Shown: piece by piece, positions 17,102-25,363 of the stretch
Layout: every line of letters begins with the position of its first letter
Position numbering within the stretch: position 1 is the stretch's first letter
Origin: Acinetobacter sp. ANC 3781
GTDB taxonomy: Bacteria > Pseudomonadota > Gammaproteobacteria > Pseudomonadales > Moraxellaceae
Length of the DNA: 64,000 nt
NCBI RefSeq assembly: GCF_004331285.1
Contig: NZ_SJOH01000015.1
Coordinates: 39,705 to 103,704 of the forward strand
Reading direction: 5' to 3'
The notes under the pieces: generated by a model
What the model was told of the DNA's origin: nothing
Databases searched by the model: none
The model's input: the letters and a program-made list of their open reading frames with translations, nothing else
Position numbers and translations under genes: made by a program

Positions 17102-19207
17102 ATGCCAGGCCCACAGGTCAGCCAAGCCAGACAACAACTGAAAATCATTATCGACGCTTACTTAAGTGCAAGCGATGTCGAGCGTGTGCTTTTGGCCTGT
17201 GATTATGCAGATATCGCCCACGACGGCATTACCCGTAAAAGTGGTGAACCGTATATCCTGCATCCGATTGCAGTCAGTAGTATTCTTGCGCATATGCGTC
17301 TGGATACAGAAACCTTGATGGCGGCGCTTTTACATGATGTGATTGAAGACACCGACTTTAATAAAGACGATATTAGCGAAAAGTTTGGACATACCGTTGC
17401 AGAGCTGGTCGATGGGGTGACTAAACTCAGCCATTCCAGTGATAAAGAATATAATAAAGCTGCCTCCTTCCGTAAAATTCTGCAAGCAACCCTACAAGAC
17501 CCACGTGTGATTATTATTAAACTGGCAGATCGCTATCACAATATGACCACCTTGGAGTCGCTACGGCCCGATAAACGTCGACGTATTGCCCAAGAAACCT
17601 TTGATATTTTTGTCCCTATGGCCCGTATTGTCGGTATGAATGAGATGGCCGACAACCTGGAACATTTGTGCTATCAAAATCTCGATCTGGATATGTTTGA
17701 TAATGTACAAGAAGCCTTGTTACAAACTAAGCCTAAACGCTGTGAATATCAGAGTCTGTGGGAAAAAAATCTTACTGAGCTGTTAAAGACCCATCAAATT
17801 AGTGGTCGGATTAAAAAGAAAAATAATAATATTGAGTTGTTGCGTCACTTTGTTAAAAATGACATTAATTTACAAGAACTCACCCACAGCCATGCATTTG
17901 AAATTATTTTACAAAGTATTGCCGACTGCGACCGCTTAGCTGAAATTTTACGTGAAAATTTTCAGATTTTGCGCTATGAAGATCATATTCGCCGTCCCTT
18001 ACCTGGTGGCAACCAATCCTTGATGATGCGTTTAAAAGGTGAAAAAACCACGCTTTCTCTTACCCTTCAAACCGAGCTCATGCGAAAGGCAGCCCGTTTT
18101 GGGGTAGTTTTGGGTGAGAGTGCGCCACAAGCCTGTCGTTCAGCCATTCAAGCCTCTATGCAAAACCTGAATGTACTGGTTGATGGTGAATGTGCAAAAA
18201 CCACATTTAGCGATTTATTAGATTATTTACATCAAGAAAAAATTTGGGTTTATACCCCGCATGGTCAGTTACATGAACTTCCTCAAGGTGCAACAGCAGT
18301 CGATTTTGCCTATTCAGCCAGTCTATTCTTAGGCAACCATGCTGTGGGTGCAAAAGTAAATGGTGAAACCAAGCCTCTTTCGACGCCACTGGTCAGTGGG
18401 CAAGTGGTTGAGATTATTACCGATGTTCTTGCAACACCAAATCCAGATTGGCTCAGTTTTATTAACACCCAAAAAGCACGCCGTGCCTTACAAAATATTT
18501 TGCGTGATCAGGATATTGAAGAGCAGCAGTTAGTGGGTCAGCAAGCCCTGAATCGTGCATTAAAACTCTTTAATCGCTCAGTAAAAGATTTAACCGAAGC
18601 CGATTGGATCGATATTTTGCAATGGCGACACATCGAATCTAAAGCGCAGTTATTTGAACAAGTTGCCGTAGGCGACTTGCTTCCGCAATTGGTTGCCAAT
18701 CATCTGTTTGCACAAGATCAAAGTATAGAGACTCAGTCGTCGACCCGCCTGATTCAAGGCACTGACGGTGTCGATGTCAAATATGCCCATTGTTGCAACC
18801 CTGTGCTTGGCGATCCCATTCAGGGTCATTTATCACGTCGTGGACTCATTGTCCATCGGGCACGTTGTCACAACCTTCTACACGAACAACATCAACATCC
18901 AGAAAATATCATGCCTTTGCAATGGGCTTCTGAAGATGCCGATGATATTAGCTTTACCGCTTATTTAAGCATTGATATGGCGATGAATGATGAACAAATT
19001 TCTGACCTGATCTACCAATGCCGTAAAGAAAAAACCGGTGTAGAAATGGTGCATAATCATGAAGGCAAAACCTACGTCAATATTGTGGTGCATAACCGTA
19101 AGCAGATTGCGCAGATTATTCGTGATTTACGCATGCATTTTGGTTTTCCGCGCATTAGCCGTTTAGCTCAGCCTATCAACATTACAGAAGTATCTAAAGT
19201 AAGTTAA
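17102..19207 (+). CDS. spoT: (p)ppGpp hydrolase SpoT with degenerate synthetase domain
   Basis: A 701-residue RelA/SpoT homologue. The N-terminal HD hydrolase domain is intact: YILHPIAV (His54), LLHDVIEDTD (His78, Asp79, Glu82, Asp83) and LADRYHNMTTL. Where RelA/SpoT synthetases carry the R-F-K-D-Y and N-G-Y-Q-S-L-H signatures, this protein has RRPLPGGNQSLMMRL (about 297 to 311), and the E-V-Q-I-R-T strand is replaced by LSLTLQTELM. The TGS domain (VYTPHGQLHELPQGATAVDF, about 382 onward), zinc-finger-like CCNPV region and C-terminal ACT domain follow. The sequence therefore predicts a hydrolase without ppGpp synthesis; Acinetobacter SpoT has been described in this way. GAAAGGTG precedes the ATG. 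Confidence 0.94.
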   Translation: MPGPQVSQARQQLKIIIDAYLSASDVERVLLACDYADIAHDGITRKSGEPYILHPIAVSSILAHMRLDTETLMAALLHDVIEDTDFNKDDISEKFGHTVAELVDGVTKLSHSSDKEYNKAASFRKILQATLQDPRVIIIKLADRYHNMTTLESLRPDKRRRIAQETFDIFVPMARIVGMNEMADNLEHLCYQNLDLDMFDNVQEALLQTKPKRCEYQSLWEKNLTELLKTHQISGRIKKKNNNIELLRHFVKNDINLQELTHSHAFEIILQSIADCDRLAEILRENFQILRYEDHIRRPLPGGNQSLMMRLKGEKTTLSLTLQTELMRKAARFGVVLGESAPQACRSAIQASMQNLNVLVDGECAKTTFSDLLDYLHQEKIWVYTPHGQLHELPQGATAVDFAYSASLFLGNHAVGAKVNGETKPLSTPLVSGQVVEIITDVLATPNPDWLSFINTQKARRALQNILRDQDIEEQQLVGQQALNRALKLFNRSVKDLTEADWIDILQWRHIESKAQLFEQVAVGDLLPQLVANHLFAQDQSIETQSSTRLIQGTDGVDVKYAHCCNPVLGDPIQGHLSRRGLIVHRARCHNLLHEQHQHPENIMPLQWASEDADDISFTAYLSIDMAMNDEQISDLIYQCRKEKTGVEMVHNHEGKTYVNIVVHNRKQIAQIIRDLRMHFGFPRISRLAQPINITEVSKVS

Positions 19208-19275
19208 TTCAAACCTATGCAACTTTTTTAACTGATATACGCTATGATGTATGAAGATAATATAAGGAGAAATCA

Positions 19276-19659
19276 ATGTCCCGCCAAGTCATCCATACGG
19301 AAAATGCACCAGCAGCAATTGGTACATATTCTCAGGCAATTTTAGTTGAAAATACGCTGTATCTTTCAGGTCAAATTGGCTTAGATCCTTACAGTATGGA
19401 ATTGGTTGAAGGTATTGAAGCTCAAATTCGTCGTGTATTTGATAATTTAAAGGCAGTCTGTGAAGCAGCAGGTGGCTCTCTGGCGGATATCGCCAAGTTA
19501 AACATTTTCCTGACTGATCTTTCGCATTTTCAATTGGTGAACCAGATTATGGGTGAATACTTTGCCCAACCTTACCCTGCACGTGCAGCATTAGGCGTGG
19601 CAAGTCTGCCTAAAGATGCCTTAGTTGAAATGGATGGCGTGGTTATTATTAATAAATAA
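19276..19659 (+). CDS. ridA: 2-iminobutanoate/2-iminopropanoate deaminase RidA
   Basis: A 127-residue YjgF/YER057c/UK114 protein that hydrolyses reactive imines released by PLP enzymes. Visible blocks: [13 protein letters not shown] near the start, LSGQIGLDP, and the catalytic Arg in [21 protein letters not shown] near the C-terminus (written here as [14 protein letters not shown] plus KDALVEM). AAGGAG precedes the ATG. The linkage spoT-ridA is common in Gammaproteobacteria. A terminator follows. Confidence 0.95.
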   Translation: MSRQVIHTENAPAAIGTYSQAILVENTLYLSGQIGLDPYSMELVEGIEAQIRRVFDNLKAVCEAAGGSLADIAKLNIFLTDLSHFQLVNQIMGEYFAQPYPARAALGVASLPKDALVEMDGVVIINK

Positions 19660-19685
19660 AAATCATGCAGTTAAATGATTGTACA

Positions 19686-19714
19686 AAATACCACCGATCA
19701 GGTGGTATTTTTTT
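19686..19714 (+). terminator. Terminator after ridA
   Basis: A perfect 10-base-pair stem (arms 19686-19695 and 19701-19710) with a five-base loop and a T-tract. Confidence 0.88.
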
Positions 19715-19759
19715 ATTCAAAATCTCAATAAATAAGAATGATATTTTAAATGAATTTCA

Positions 19760-19789
19760 TTGACAAACGATAACAATTATCAATAATAT
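19760..19789 (+). promoter_or_regulatory. bfd promoter overlapped by a Fur box
   Basis: TTGACA (19760-19765) and TAATAT (19784-19789) are 18 bases apart. The spacer contains GATAACAATTATCAATAAT (19769-19787), which closely matches the Fur consensus of GATAAT repeats. Fur bound here would block RNA polymerase when iron is sufficient, and the bfd gene starts 35 bases downstream. Sequence match is seen directly; iron control is inference from the well-known Fur system. Confidence 0.7.
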
Positions 19790-19824
19790 TACTTATCCTA
19801 TTTAACTCTTGTGGCGAGTTGAAA

Positions 19825-20019
19825 ATGTACGTGTGTTTATGTCGTGGTATTACTGATCAAGATATTAAAGATGCTGTAGCCAATGGTGCTGAAAGCTATC
19901 GTGAAATTCGTGACTTACTTGATCTAGGTACTTGCTGTGGTCGCTGCGCACCAGAAGCTCGCGCCATCATTAGCGATGAACTTTCAGAAATTGCTGCCCG
20001 TATATCTATTGCTGCCTAA
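19825..20019 (+). CDS. bfd: Bacterioferritin-associated ferredoxin
   Basis: A 64-residue [2Fe-2S] protein that passes electrons to bacterioferritin to release stored iron. The four cluster Cys are visible: MYVCLCRGIT (Cys4, Cys6) and GTCCGRC (Cys38 and Cys41). An upstream TTG at 19819 is in frame, but family alignment starts at MYVC. The gene is monocistronic, flanked by a Fur-boxed promoter and a terminator, with a bacterioferritin gene next. Derepression under iron starvation would fit its role. Confidence 0.95.
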   Translation: MYVCLCRGITDQDIKDAVANGAESYREIRDLLDLGTCCGRCAPEARAIISDELSEIAARISIAA

Positions 20020-20072
20020 ACACTATAAGTCTAATTATAAAAGTTTAGTGATCGAAAGATCATTCTTCCTCC

Positions 20073-20099
20073 CCCGCTTATGACTCTAAGCGGGTTTTT
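20073..20099 (+). terminator. Terminator after bfd
   Basis: Stem CCCGCTTA with TAAGCGGG, six-base loop, then TTTTT. It separates bfd from the bacterioferritin gene. Confidence 0.85.
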
Positions 20100-20282
20100 C
20101 TTATCTTGTTATTCTAATTTTGCCTTTAACCGTTTTTGATTCCGATTTTCATTTGCCGTTCAATAAATTACTCGCCATTGTTTTGTGAGTTGTTTAAGAT
20201 GGTTGTTTAAGAAAATTGAAATAATAATTTTTTGATTGCCCGATCCTTTGTGAAGGCAGAAATTATTGATGGAGTACTTACA

Positions 20283-20747
20283 ATGAAAGGCAATCGTGAT
20301 GTGATTAATCAGTTAAATCAGGTGCTCTTTCACCACTTAACTGCAATTAACCAATATTTCCTGCATTCTCGTATGTTTAATGATTGGGGAATCGAACAGC
20401 TTGGTTCTGCAGAGTACAAAGAATCGATTCGCCAAATGAAACATGCGGATAAAATTATTGAACGTATTTTATTTCTAGAAGGCTTACCGAATCTCCAACA
20501 CCTTGGGAAACTGTACATTGGCCAACATACGGTTGAAGTTTTGAATTGTGATGTGCGTAAAGTTAAAGAAAATATTGAAGTCTTACAAAAAATAGTTGGC
20601 TTGGCTGAACAGGAACTGGATTATGTGACGCGTGACCTTGTGCAAGAAATTCTAGAAAAAGAAGAAGAATACTGGGATTGGACCACCACGCAGCTCGACT
20701 TGGTTGAGAAAGTTGGCATTGAAAATTATATTCAAAGCCAAATTTAA
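20283..20747 (+). CDS. bfr: Bacterioferritin subunit lacking most ferroxidase ligands
   Basis: A 154-residue ferritin-fold subunit that aligns without gaps to E. coli Bfr (MKG-start, AINQYFLH, MKHADKIIERILFLEGLPNL). The haem ligand Met52 is present. Of the six ferroxidase residues known in E. coli Bfr (Glu18, Glu51, His54, Glu94, Glu127, His130), only His54 and Glu127 remain; the others are His18, Gln51, Val94 and Tyr130. It therefore looks like the haem-binding, catalytically weak subunit of a two-subunit bacterioferritin, as described in Pseudomonas and Neisseria, and should need a second Bfr encoded elsewhere. An upstream TTG start at 20232 is rejected; GGAG lies eight bases before the ATG. 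Confidence 0.93.
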   Translation: MKGNRDVINQLNQVLFHHLTAINQYFLHSRMFNDWGIEQLGSAEYKESIRQMKHADKIIERILFLEGLPNLQHLGKLYIGQHTVEVLNCDVRKVKENIEVLQKIVGLAEQELDYVTRDLVQEILEKEEEYWDWTTTQLDLVEKVGIENYIQSQI

Positions 20748-20751
20748 TTCC

Positions 20752-20784
20752 AAAAAAGCCGGTTCAAATTGAACCGGCTTTTTT
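20752..20784. terminator. Bidirectional terminator between bfr and pglL
   Basis: A strong GC-rich stem (arms about 20758-20766 and 20770-20778) flanked by A and T runs lies between convergent genes. Confidence 0.88.
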
Positions 20785-20797
20785 AGTTTTCGAAATC

Positions 20798-22435
20798 TTA
20801 TTTTTCAATAGTGGGTTGAGCCAATGACGCATAATCCAGATCAACTTTACGTAATGTTTTCAATAACCACAGTTGATGTTTGGCTTCTTGCTCATAGCCA
20901 TTGAAAGCCAAAACTTTGGCATACTTGATCAGGTCGTATTTAGTTGGATAGTTCAGCACTATTTCTTTAATATCCTCCAACTGTTGCGCATTTAGCTTGG
21001 TATAGGGATCCATTCGAATCCATGCAATACGTCGGTTAAACTCTTCTAATAAATAAAGTTGATCTTGATTGGTAATTTTCTCAGGCGTTTGCTCATAACG
21101 CATGGATTGATTCAGTTTGGGCACCATAACTGAATAATCTCTGACAATTAAAATCAGCAATATTAAAGAAATCGCATAACTCACGCGCATATAGTTGGGT
21201 GAAAGTGTAATGGTTTTAATATTGGCTTGCTGAGACTGAACCAGACCAATAATAAAACCTACTGGAAGTAGGAAATAGGCATAGTATTGCGGGAATTCCA
21301 GCATTGAGTGAATCAGCACAGCGCCAATCATTAAAATACCAATCACGGATTCAACCGAATTGACATGCTTGTTGAGTTGGTGGCCCCAATAGCCAAAATA
21401 GGCTAAAAATGGCAATCCAATCAACAGACCATTCCAGAGCACAAAATCAAGAATAAAATTATGTGCGCTACGAATCCACACAGGCCCTTGGAAGTGATCA
21501 CTAACCAATGTATAAGCGACACTGGTCTGATTCCAGCCATAACCAAACCATGGGCGATCTGCAATCGCATGCAGCATCTGCTCCCAAATCGCTAGACGCG
21601 ACATATCCCCGGTTGCACGCGCAATTACATCTTTAGTCTGAGCAATATTTGCATCGGTGATTTGCCCAATTAACTGAGTAACAGCAGGCAATATTAAAAT
21701 GAAACCAATAAACAATCCAAACCAAGCTAAAGCGTAATACCATTTTAAGCGGATAAAACCTTTATATTGTTGATAAGCTCCATAAATTAAAATACAGCAA
21801 CACGCCACCCATGAAGTTCTAGACTGACTTAATGCCAAAGCCAATAACATAATTAAAGAACACAGACAGGTTATCCAGATTTTTAATTTCTGTTTTTCAT
21901 ATAAATACAGACAGCCTAGTAATGACATAACCAAGAAGGTTGCCATATTGTTGGGTTGAGCAAAATTTGCATAGGGACGAACCGCATTTTGCATATTCAC
22001 CATACCGGGAATATAAGCATCCAGTGTTAACCACTGGCAAATGGCAATAATTCCGGTCAATGTTCCCGTCATTAAAAATACACAGCTTAGCCCGGTAAAA
22101 ACCTCTTCACGATCTATTTTTTCTACCGATAGGTTATAGCCAATGACTATACTCAGCCAAAAACCAAAGACAAATAACGTACTGGTCAAAGCTTTATCAA
22201 AGAAAAATAATTCATCAGCTAAGTATTGAATTAGCGGAATAATTGCCAAAAGCAAGAACGGTAAACTTAATACAGGGAGTCTAATTTTGTCTCTTAAATA
22301 TATTGCAGCTAAGGCAAAAATGGATAAAAAGGCAAAAAGTTCACCAGTGTAAGTGACCCATGGGCGGTAATGGATAGGGAGAAGCCAAGCCAATGAGATA
22401 AAAACACTAGCCAGAAGGAACAAGAAGAATTTCAT
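20798..22435 (-). CDS. pglL: O-oligosaccharyltransferase, PglL/TfpO type (pilin glycosylation)
   Basis: A 545-residue membrane protein with about eleven to twelve hydrophobic helices, a Wzy_C-type periplasmic loop (GYGWNQTSVAYTL, then WIRSAHNFILDFVLWNG with the expected His) and a soluble C-terminal tail after about residue 430. Enzymes of this family move a lipid-linked glycan to Ser or Thr of periplasmic proteins. Acinetobacter often carries one copy next to pilA/comP that acts only on pilin; the location here, downstream of pilA and the TfpX-like gene, supports this. A terminator-like hairpin lies just upstream, so it may have its own promoter. General PglL activity cannot be excluded. Confidence 0.85.
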   Translation of the reverse strand: MKFFLFLLASVFISLAWLLPIHYRPWVTYTGELFAFLSIFALAAIYLRDKIRLPVLSLPFLLLAIIPLIQYLADELFFFDKALTSTLFVFGFWLSIVIGYNLSVEKIDREEVFTGLSCVFLMTGTLTGIIAICQWLTLDAYIPGMVNMQNAVRPYANFAQPNNMATFLVMSLLGCLYLYEKQKLKIWITCLCSLIMLLALALSQSRTSWVACCCILIYGAYQQYKGFIRLKWYYALAWFGLFIGFILILPAVTQLIGQITDANIAQTKDVIARATGDMSRLAIWEQMLHAIADRPWFGYGWNQTSVAYTLVSDHFQGPVWIRSAHNFILDFVLWNGLLIGLPFLAYFGYWGHQLNKHVNSVESVIGILMIGAVLIHSMLEFPQYYAYFLLPVGFIIGLVQSQQANIKTITLSPNYMRVSYAISLILLILIVRDYSVMVPKLNQSMRYEQTPEKITNQDQLYLLEEFNRRIAWIRMDPYTKLNAQQLEDIKEIVLNYPTKYDLIKYAKVLAFNGYEQEAKHQLWLLKTLRKVDLDYASLAQPTIEK

Positions 22436-22472
22436 GAATAAATCAGTGAAAATAGAATGGGCATATGATAAT

Positions 22473-22505
22473 AAAAAAGCAGATTAAAAGATAATCTGCT
22501 TTTTA
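22473..22505 (-). terminator. Hairpin between the TfpX-like gene and pglL
   Basis: Stem AAAAGCAGATTA with TAATCTGCTTTT and flanking T-tract, in the 73-base gap between two same-strand genes. It resembles an intrinsic terminator and would reduce read-through from the pilA unit into pglL. Confidence 0.75.
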
Positions 22506-22508
22506 CGT

Positions 22509-23222
22509 TTATTCATCCCAAGGTCTTAAGTTGACAACACCTATAACTTTGCCTTGTTCTTTATTCAGCAGAACCACTAATCCAAGTCCTGTGGTACGAA
22601 GCGGCATCCATGAATTTGCTTCAGGATATTCCTGCAAAATTCTTTCAACATCCTGTTTAGGATTAAATTGCGTTAAATCATCTAATGCTAAGGCATGTTG
22701 ATGCAGTCTTGTCCTTGCCAAAGATAAATCCGCATACGTGCTTGGCATTAACTGTGGCGCAGCCAAAATATTGTTGGGATTTTTGGCATCATTGACTGCG
22801 ACCCACTTGAGTCCCATAAATGAATTCGACTGATACTGCGATTCTGCCTTTATTTGATCTTTACCATCTACGGCATTTGCAGGAACTACCTCAAATACCC
22901 AACCGGTTTGAACAATCCATGCAGGGCGAGACTGAGTAATAGCATAAACACCATAGCTTAATGCCATAAATTGAATAAGAATAATAATACTCAAGTCCAT
23001 TTTTAAGGTTTTCTTACCTTCTTTATAGACCAATAGACTAAGTAAAGGTCCTAAAGTTACATCAATGGCTAGTAACATTAAAAAAATAACCGTGACACCT
23101 TCAGCATGTGCTAAAGGTGCTGGATACCATACTAAAAATACCAAAACCACCAATAACAACCCCAAAAAAATAGAACATGTTAAATGCCCTAAAAAATATC
23201 GAATTCCTTTTGAAGCTAACAT
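22509..23222 (-). CDS. Type IV pilin accessory protein, TfpX/TfpZ family
   Basis: A 237-residue protein with an N-terminal helix (about 8 to 32), a second and third hydrophobic segment (about 43 to 65 and 76 to 95) and a periplasmic C-terminal domain containing EVVPANAVDGKDQIKAES and DLTQFNPKQDVERILQEYPEANSW. This layout and the sequence MLLAIDVTLGPLLSLLVYK are typical of TfpX/TfpZ proteins, which are encoded beside pilin genes in Pseudomonas and Acinetobacter and help stabilise or assemble the cognate pilin. Here it is separated from pilA by three extra genes, which is unusual. Membership is by pattern recognition; a profile search would settle it. Confidence 0.8.
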   Translation of the reverse strand: MLASKGIRYFLGHLTCSIFLGLLLVVLVFLVWYPAPLAHAEGVTVIFLMLLAIDVTLGPLLSLLVYKEGKKTLKMDLSIIILIQFMALSYGVYAITQSRPAWIVQTGWVFEVVPANAVDGKDQIKAESQYQSNSFMGLKWVAVNDAKNPNNILAAPQLMPSTYADLSLARTRLHQHALALDDLTQFNPKQDVERILQEYPEANSWMPLRTTGLGLVVLLNKEQGKVIGVVNLRPWDE

Positions 23223-23250
23223 ACATTATATCCTTTGAATTATAAGACGA

Positions 23251-24756
23251 TTACAAGCCTTTACCATATTTAAATTCGGTAATCATATTGTCATCTGTAA
23301 TAACTTCTAAATCTTTATTTTTCTGATTAAATTTAATAACTTCATAAGGAATAAGGGTATTTTCAGTAATTACTTCTGCTGCCTTCTGGCATTGTGCTTC
23401 ATTGGAAAATACAGCACTTTTTGTCAAAGGATCTTTAAGAAGACATAGGTTATTTTTTATTTGATTAAAATTAACCTGTTGTGGTTGATTAGCCCCAAGA
23501 ATAAAAAATTTATACTGATACACATATGGAAAAACTTGGTGCGCCGTCACATAGGCATTCATAGATTGAGTCGTATTATAAAATGCTAATCCAGTTTTAT
23601 TTAACCGATCATGAATAATCTGTATAAAATTCTGACTCAGCAAGTTAGAACCGTATGCTCGCCAATGCCACGTTGTATTCATTAAAATAATATCAAATTT
23701 TTTCTGATCATTTTTTTTCAACCATTTGCGACCATCATCAATCACAATTTCAATACGAGGATCATCTAAAATCCCTCGTACTTCGGGATACATTTTAATT
23801 AGTTCAATATAGTTAGGATTAATTTCAATAATGGTCATTTTTTTTATGTTAGGCATAAGACTAAGCACTTTAGCCCAAGAGCCCGTACTTAAACCAATCA
23901 CTAATACATGTTCAGCCTGAGGTTTTAAAGCTGTCAACAAAAAAGCACGATCAATACCATTCGAATTATGAAAAATGTTTGTATTTAATTTTCCATCATA
24001 AACATTTGCCCCAAATACAATTTTATCTTTTTTGTCATCATATACTTGAATAATACCGTGCTTGTTTTCTAATAATAAACTTGGATAAGTATTTTCTTGA
24101 TAACTGTTTTTCGAAAATTCATGAAAAAGTTTTTCCGGCAATGTCATTAGAAAAACAGGGAAAATCATAAACACCACATAGATCAGTTTTATTTTTTTAT
24201 CGTCAATACACAAACAAGCAGTAACTAATGTCATTAAACAAATGAACAAATACACTTGTTGCGTATTTAGATAATCTAAAGCAACAAAACTAATTAACAA
24301 TGGTGCTAAAGCACTACCAAAAACATTGCAAAAATAGACATTTGAAATTTGCGCACCTGTTTTAGAGGTCGCTGTTCCCACATGATGTACCATTGGAAAA
24401 ATAATACCACGCACAGCAGCACAAATAACCACACACAATCCCAATACTAAAATAGAGGGTGAGAAAAAATAACTATATGCATATACCAATAAAATTAACA
24501 ATATATCGGTTAATGCAGCAATAAAAAAAATCTGCCCTAAAAGGTTTAGTTTTACATTTTGATTGGTTTTACAGATTTTTTTACCAATTTGCGCACCAAT
24601 AGCAATACCTATAAGAAATAAAGCCAATGTATAAGAAAAAGTTTGTGGAACAGACATGCCAACAAAAGAAATGAGGCGCATCCAAATAATTTCTTGCGCA
24701 AGACTTAAAAAACCACTAAAAAAAGAAATGATGTAAATAATTTTATTATTCGTCAT
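23251..24756 (-). CDS. Membrane protein fused to a spermidine-synthase-like domain
   Basis: About 501 residues from the ATG at 24756. The first 200 residues hold six hydrophobic helices of the MFS-like type (FFSGFLSLAQEIIWMRLISF, GIAIGAQIGKKICK), and the rest is a Rossmann methyltransferase-like domain: SAM-binding loop VLVIGLSTGSWAKVL, acidic IIEINPNYIELI and IVIDDGRKWL. The catalytic block of spermidine synthases (D-x-x-D-P) is replaced by MNTTWHWRAYGSNLLSQNF, so polyamine synthesis is unlikely. It overlaps the preceding gene by 11 bases (ATG inside its stop region), so the two are probably made together as two halves of one fused transporter/SpeE-like protein. Function unknown. Codon use is very AT-rich. 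Confidence 0.75.
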   Translation of the reverse strand: MTNNKIIYIISFFSGFLSLAQEIIWMRLISFVGMSVPQTFSYTLALFLIGIAIGAQIGKKICKTNQNVKLNLLGQIFFIAALTDILLILLVYAYSYFFSPSILVLGLCVVICAAVRGIIFPMVHHVGTATSKTGAQISNVYFCNVFGSALAPLLISFVALDYLNTQQVYLFICLMTLVTACLCIDDKKIKLIYVVFMIFPVFLMTLPEKLFHEFSKNSYQENTYPSLLLENKHGIIQVYDDKKDKIVFGANVYDGKLNTNIFHNSNGIDRAFLLTALKPQAEHVLVIGLSTGSWAKVLSLMPNIKKMTIIEINPNYIELIKMYPEVRGILDDPRIEIVIDDGRKWLKKNDQKKFDIILMNTTWHWRAYGSNLLSQNFIQIIHDRLNKTGLAFYNTTQSMNAYVTAHQVFPYVYQYKFFILGANQPQQVNFNQIKNNLCLLKDPLTKSAVFSNEAQCQKAAEVITENTLIPYEVIKFNQKNKDLEVITDDNMITEFKYGKGL

Positions 24757-25363
24757 GATTTTTACGTCCATATATCGCAAATATAAGCGCTGCAATAAAA
24801 ATATTTAAACTTGCTGCAAGGTAAATTGTTTGTGACAACGTTAAATAATTAAATAAAATGAATCCTGTCGTTAATGCCCCCATTGCTGCACCAAGTGTAT
24901 TATAAACATAGAGTGTTCCAATGGATTCACCTACATTTGCAATATAGCGATTAAAAAAACTGGTTAAAATTGGAAGCGTAGCGCCCATTAAAAAAGTTGG
25001 AAAAATAAGAAGTAAAAATGTTATGCAGCTCAGTATTAACAAACTGCTGTGTATAAATGCATCTTGTATAAAATAAATTAGACTTGCACTAAACAAACCA
25101 AAGCAGCCAATACCAAACTCGACTAAGCAAAAGATGATCAAAACATAGCGACTAAATTTATCTGCAATTCGTCCACCAAAATATGCTCCTACGCCTAAGC
25201 CTGCCATAAATACAGAAACAATCACCGTAATAGAGGTTAAATCCACTCCAAAACCAGTAAACAATAATCTTTGCCAACATACTTGATAAATTAATGCACT
25301 AAACCCAGATATAAAAAAAATAGCAGCTAAACCTGACAGCATTTCGTGTGTGTTTTTTTTCAT
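24746..25363 (-). CDS. N-terminal half of an MFS/SpeE-like membrane protein
   Basis: A 205-residue integral membrane protein with six predicted helices (GLAAIFFISGFSALIYQVCW first; GLGVGAYFGGRIADKFSRY is an MFS-like loop). Sequence style matches the N-terminal domain of the fused MFS/spermidine-synthase family, where the motif SGFSALIYQVCWQR opens the protein; the next gene supplies the second set of helices and the soluble domain. The start overlaps the preceding gene's stop by four bases (ATGA). Whether this is a natural two-gene form or the product of an old gene split cannot be told from one genome. Confidence 0.7.
   Translation of the reverse strand: MKKNTHEMLSGLAAIFFISGFSALIYQVCWQRLLFTGFGVDLTSITVIVSVFMAGLGVGAYFGGRIADKFSRYVLIIFCLVEFGIGCFGLFSASLIYFIQDAFIHSSLLILSCITFLLLIFPTFLMGATLPILTSFFNRYIANVGESIGTLYVYNTLGAAMGALTTGFILFNYLTLSQTIYLAASLNIFIAALIFAIYGRKNHDE

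Noticed and set aside
23251..24756. Annotation as spermidine synthase SpeE
   Set aside because: The SAM fold is present, but the catalytic D-x-x-D-P block is missing and the domain is fused to membrane helices.
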